Position numbers and translations under genes: made by a program. A stretch of DNA of 35,537 bases from Pseudomonas palleroniana (GTDB lineage Bacteria; Pseudomonadota; Gammaproteobacteria; Pseudomonadales; Pseudomonadaceae): positions 1 through 35,537 of the forward strand of contig NZ_PYWX01000044.1 in assembly GCF_003031675.1 (NCBI RefSeq), written 5' to 3'. Below the pieces are notes generated by a model, which saw only the letters and a list, made by a program, of their open reading frames with translations, was not told the DNA's origin and did not search any database. Shown piece by piece: positions 33,606 through 35,537 of the stretch (positions within the stretch are counted from its first letter, which is position 1; the number at the start of each line of letters is the position of its first letter).

Positions 33606-34574
33606 TTACGGCGCTTTGGCGACGGCGGCGGGTGGAGTCCAGATCACGTCCTTGATGCTCAAGGGTTTGGGGATCAATTTGAGTTGGTAGAAGCTGTCGG
33701 CGATTTTCTGCTGAGCGGCGACCACCGCCGGCGTCAGGAACAGTGCGCCGTAGCCTTGGCGCTTGACTGAAGTCAGGGTGATGTCGGCCGGCAGGCCAAG
33801 CAGCGGTGCGACCTGTTCGGTGACCTCCTGCGGGTTGGCCTTGGACCACTCGCCCACCGCACGCACTTCTTCCACCAGCGCCTTGATGACGTCCGGGTGC
33901 TGTGTGGCATAAGGCTTGGTGGCGAGGTAGAACTGATGGTTGTCGGCAATGCCGGTGCCGTCACGCAGGGTGCGCGCTTGCAGTTGTTTTTCAGCGGCGG
34001 CCTGGTAAGGGTCCCAGATCACCCAGGCATCCACGCTGCCACGCTCGAAAGCAGCACGGGCATCGGCGGGCGGCAGGAATACGGTTTGCACGTCGGTGTA
34101 TTTGAGGCCGGCGTCTTCCAGTGCACGCACCAGCAGGTAGTGCACGTTGGAGCCTTTATTGAGCACAATTTTCTTGCCCTTGAGCTCGGCCACCGATTGG
34201 ATCGACGAATCCTTCGGCACCAGGATCGCTTCGCTGGTGGGCGCCGGTGGCTCGTAGGCGACGTAGAGCAGATCGGCACCAGCCGCCTGGGCGAAGACCG
34301 GCGGGGTTTCACCGGTGACGCCGAAGTCGATCGAGCCGACGTTCAAGCCTTCCAGCAATTGCGGGCCACCGGGGAATTCAGTCCATTGCACTTGCACGCC
34401 CTGGGCGGCCAGGCGCTTCTCGAGGGTGCCCTTGGCCTTGAGCAACACCAAGGTGCCGTACTTCTGATAACCGATCCGCAAGGTCTCGGCCGCTTGAGCT
34501 TGAACAATGGCGCCGAAGGACACAGCCGCAGCAAACAGTGCGACCAGACCACGACGCAAGATGACAGTGCGCAT
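33606..34574 (-). CDS. ssuA: Aliphatic-sulfonate-binding periplasmic protein SsuA
   Basis: The 322-residue protein has signal peptide [20 protein letters not shown] onwards, cleaved near [13 protein letters not shown]. It has the two-lobe pattern of the SsuA/TauA family: [19 protein letters not shown], then [14 protein letters not shown] and [13 protein letters not shown]. It captures alkanesulfonates in the periplasm for SsuBC. The start at 34574 is used rather than 34613, because the signal peptide begins there. Confidence 0.93.
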   Translation of the reverse strand: MRTVILRRGLVALFAAAVSFGAIVQAQAAETLRIGYQKYGTLVLLKAKGTLEKRLAAQGVQVQWTEFPGGPQLLEGLNVGSIDFGVTGETPPVFAQAAGADLLYVAYEPPAPTSEAILVPKDSSIQSVAELKGKKIVLNKGSNVHYLLVRALEDAGLKYTDVQTVFLPPADARAAFERGSVDAWVIWDPYQAAAEKQLQARTLRDGTGIADNHQFYLATKPYATQHPDVIKALVEEVRAVGEWSKANPQEVTEQVAPLLGLPADITLTSVKRQGYGALFLTPAVVAAQQKIADSFYQLKLIPKPLSIKDVIWTPPAAVAKAP

Positions 34575-34666
34575 GGCGCTCTCTCCAATTTGCGATGAGG
34601 GGGTTGGCTGCACCTGCTTGGCCGTTGGCGGCTGAGTAAGGTGAGTACTACAAAAAACGGTACGGC

Positions 34667-35260
34667 TTAAATGCTCCAGCGAGCACTCAACAAACGTTCA
34701 TTCAACACGTGGGGGTCCAACGGTTTCGGGCGACGGGCCATGGCGTCGTAGAGTGTCTCCAGGGCCTCATGCAAACGCTGTTCGAGCACGGGCACCAGTT
34801 GCGCCTGGGCACTGCCTTCGCCGTAGGCGATCTGACTGTCTTCGGCAAAGATCCCGTGCAGCAATTCCTGGGCTTTGAGGGCCGAGAGCACGGGCTTCAA
34901 GGCGTAATCCACCGCCAGCATGTGGGCGATGCTGCCACCGGTAGCCATGGGCAACACGATCTTGTGCGCCAGGGCGCGTTCGGGCAGCAGATCGAGCACG
35001 GTTTTCAGCGCGCCGGAAAATGAAGCCTTGTACACCGGCGTGGCGATGACTAGGCCGTCGGCGTTGGCCACTTGCTGCAACAGGTCGATGACTTTGGGGC
35101 TGTCGAAGCGGGCGTGCAGCAAGTCTTCGGCCGGGAAGTCCCGTACCTGATAACTCACCACTTCCACGCCTTTTTGCTGTAGCCACTGACGGGTTTTCTC
35201 CAGCAAGACCCCAGAGCGGGAACGCTGGCTAGGGCTGCCTCCAAGTGTTACGACCAGCAT
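34667..35260 (-). CDS. ssuE: NAD(P)H-dependent FMN reductase SsuE
   Basis: The 197-residue flavodoxin-fold reductase has [12 protein letters not shown] (phosphate-binding loop) and [20 protein letters not shown], typical of SsuE. It supplies FMNH2 to SsuD. AAGGAA precedes the ATG at 35260. It is the first gene of ssuEADCBF; the 92-base spacer to ssuA contains no clear terminator. Expression in pseudomonads responds to sulfur starvation, presumably from the AT-rich region to its right. Confidence 0.93.
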   Translation of the reverse strand: MLVVTLGGSPSQRSRSGVLLEKTRQWLQQKGVEVVSYQVRDFPAEDLLHARFDSPKVIDLLQQVANADGLVIATPVYKASFSGALKTVLDLLPERALAHKIVLPMATGGSIAHMLAVDYALKPVLSALKAQELLHGIFAEDSQIAYGEGSAQAQLVPVLEQRLHEALETLYDAMARRPKPLDPHVLNERLLSARWSI

Positions 35261-35329
35261 GCAGGTATTCCTTGAGCAAGTGTCGGCGGTTCGCTGGGTG
35301 GCGATTGCGCCAAGATGGGAGAGACCATA

Positions 35330-35400
35330 TCAGCTGATTTATATATCTATAAATCTTATTTTTTCATTTGTTTATTCCATAAATATATATGCAGTCCGTA
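35330..35400 (-). promoter_or_regulatory. AT-rich promoter region upstream of ssuE
   Basis: This 70-base stretch is far richer in A and T than anything else nearby (TTTATATATCTATAAATC and CCATAAATATATATGC) and lies 70 bases upstream of ssuE. Such AT-rich tracts are usual at sulfate-starvation promoters bound by CysB-type regulators. I cannot assign individual boxes. Confidence 0.45.
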
Positions 35401-35412
35401 TTTCTCGAGGCG

Positions 35413-35436
35413 AAAAAAAAGGCCGTCGAAACGGCC
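35413..35436 (-). terminator. Minus-strand rho-independent terminator of an unseen gene
   Basis: On the minus strand a 6-bp stem GGCCGT / ACGGCC with loop TTCG (read TTTCGA across the turn) is followed by eight T residues. It would end a leftward transcript coming from beyond the right edge, insulating the ssu promoter. Confidence 0.8.
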
Positions 35437-35476
35437 TGAAATCCCCTGCTATGTGAGACTTGAAATGCGATTCGAC

Positions 35477-35537
35477 TGTGGGAGGGGGCTTGCTCCCGAT
35501 GGGGGTGTGTCAGTAGTGGATGTATTGACTGACACAC
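35477..35537. repeat. REPIN, cut by the window end
   Basis: The left REP arm (TGTGGGAGGGGGCTTGCTCC and following, 35477-35501) and the spacer up to CTGACACAC are visible. The spacer end matches that of the 17131-17216 element, so the second arm should lie just outside the window. Confidence 0.88.

Noticed and set aside
35259..35456. A 65-codon plus-strand ORF upstream of ssuE
   Set aside because: It spans the AT-rich promoter region and the terminator hairpin, has no ribosome-binding site and no recognisable motif.

Overview
The window looks like a chromosomal segment of a Pseudomonas of the fluorescens group. Three things point there. Coding sequence is GC-rich and densely packed. Intergenic spaces carry the GTGGGAGGGGGCTTGCTCCC-type REP repeats typical of that group. 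From memory, the gene order follows the P. aeruginosa spu (polyamine) to hacB to serA neighbourhood, read in reverse. I see no rRNA, tRNA, CRISPR array, phage or intact insertion sequence.

Layout. (1) 1-2068: REP repeats, then two tandem YjiK/SdiA-regulated-type beta-propeller genes on the minus strand. (2) 2206-5827: a fumarylacetoacetate-hydrolase-family gene and an FAD-linked D-2-hydroxyglutarate dehydrogenase-type gene on the minus strand, divergent from serA, which ends at a strong terminator. SerA can make D-2-hydroxyglutarate and the flavoenzyme re-oxidises it, so the pair is metabolically coherent. (3) 5841-10570: a run of small single genes: DUF4399 protein, a solute-binding protein lacking most of its second lobe, DUF523 (TudS-like), 2OG-Fe(II) oxygenase, DUF2059 protein, alpha/beta hydrolase and a thioredoxin-like DUF6436 protein. 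(4) 10661-14606: a compact module of two paired SMR/EamA-type membrane proteins, a DegT-type aminotransferase, a ureohydrolase-fold protein and a GNAT/FemAB-like acyltransferase. This is the least understood part. (5) 14765-17119: a penicillin-acylase-family Ntn-hydrolase (HacB-like). (6) 17242-19249: an AraC-type remnant, a GlxA-type regulator and a divergent HD-domain protein. (7) 19316-29622: the spu polyamine locus. It holds spuH, G, F, E, D, C and B on the minus strand and a divergent spuI-like gene; spuA is not present here. (8) 29845-30474: a TetR regulator. (9) 30587-35260: ssuEADCBF for sulfonate-sulfur assimilation on the minus strand. (10) 35261-35537: AT-rich upstream region, a minus-strand terminator for an unseen gene to the right, and half of a REPIN.

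The two best-understood systems are polyamine uptake and catabolism (ABC importer plus gamma-glutamylation and transamination enzymes) and organosulfonate use (ABC importer plus two-component FMN monooxygenase). The best candidate for an undescribed system is the 10661-14606 module. Its paired small flippase-like proteins together with a DegT aminotransferase recall ArnE/ArnF and ArnB, but its other two enzymes are unlike anything in the Arn pathway. Function there is inference only.
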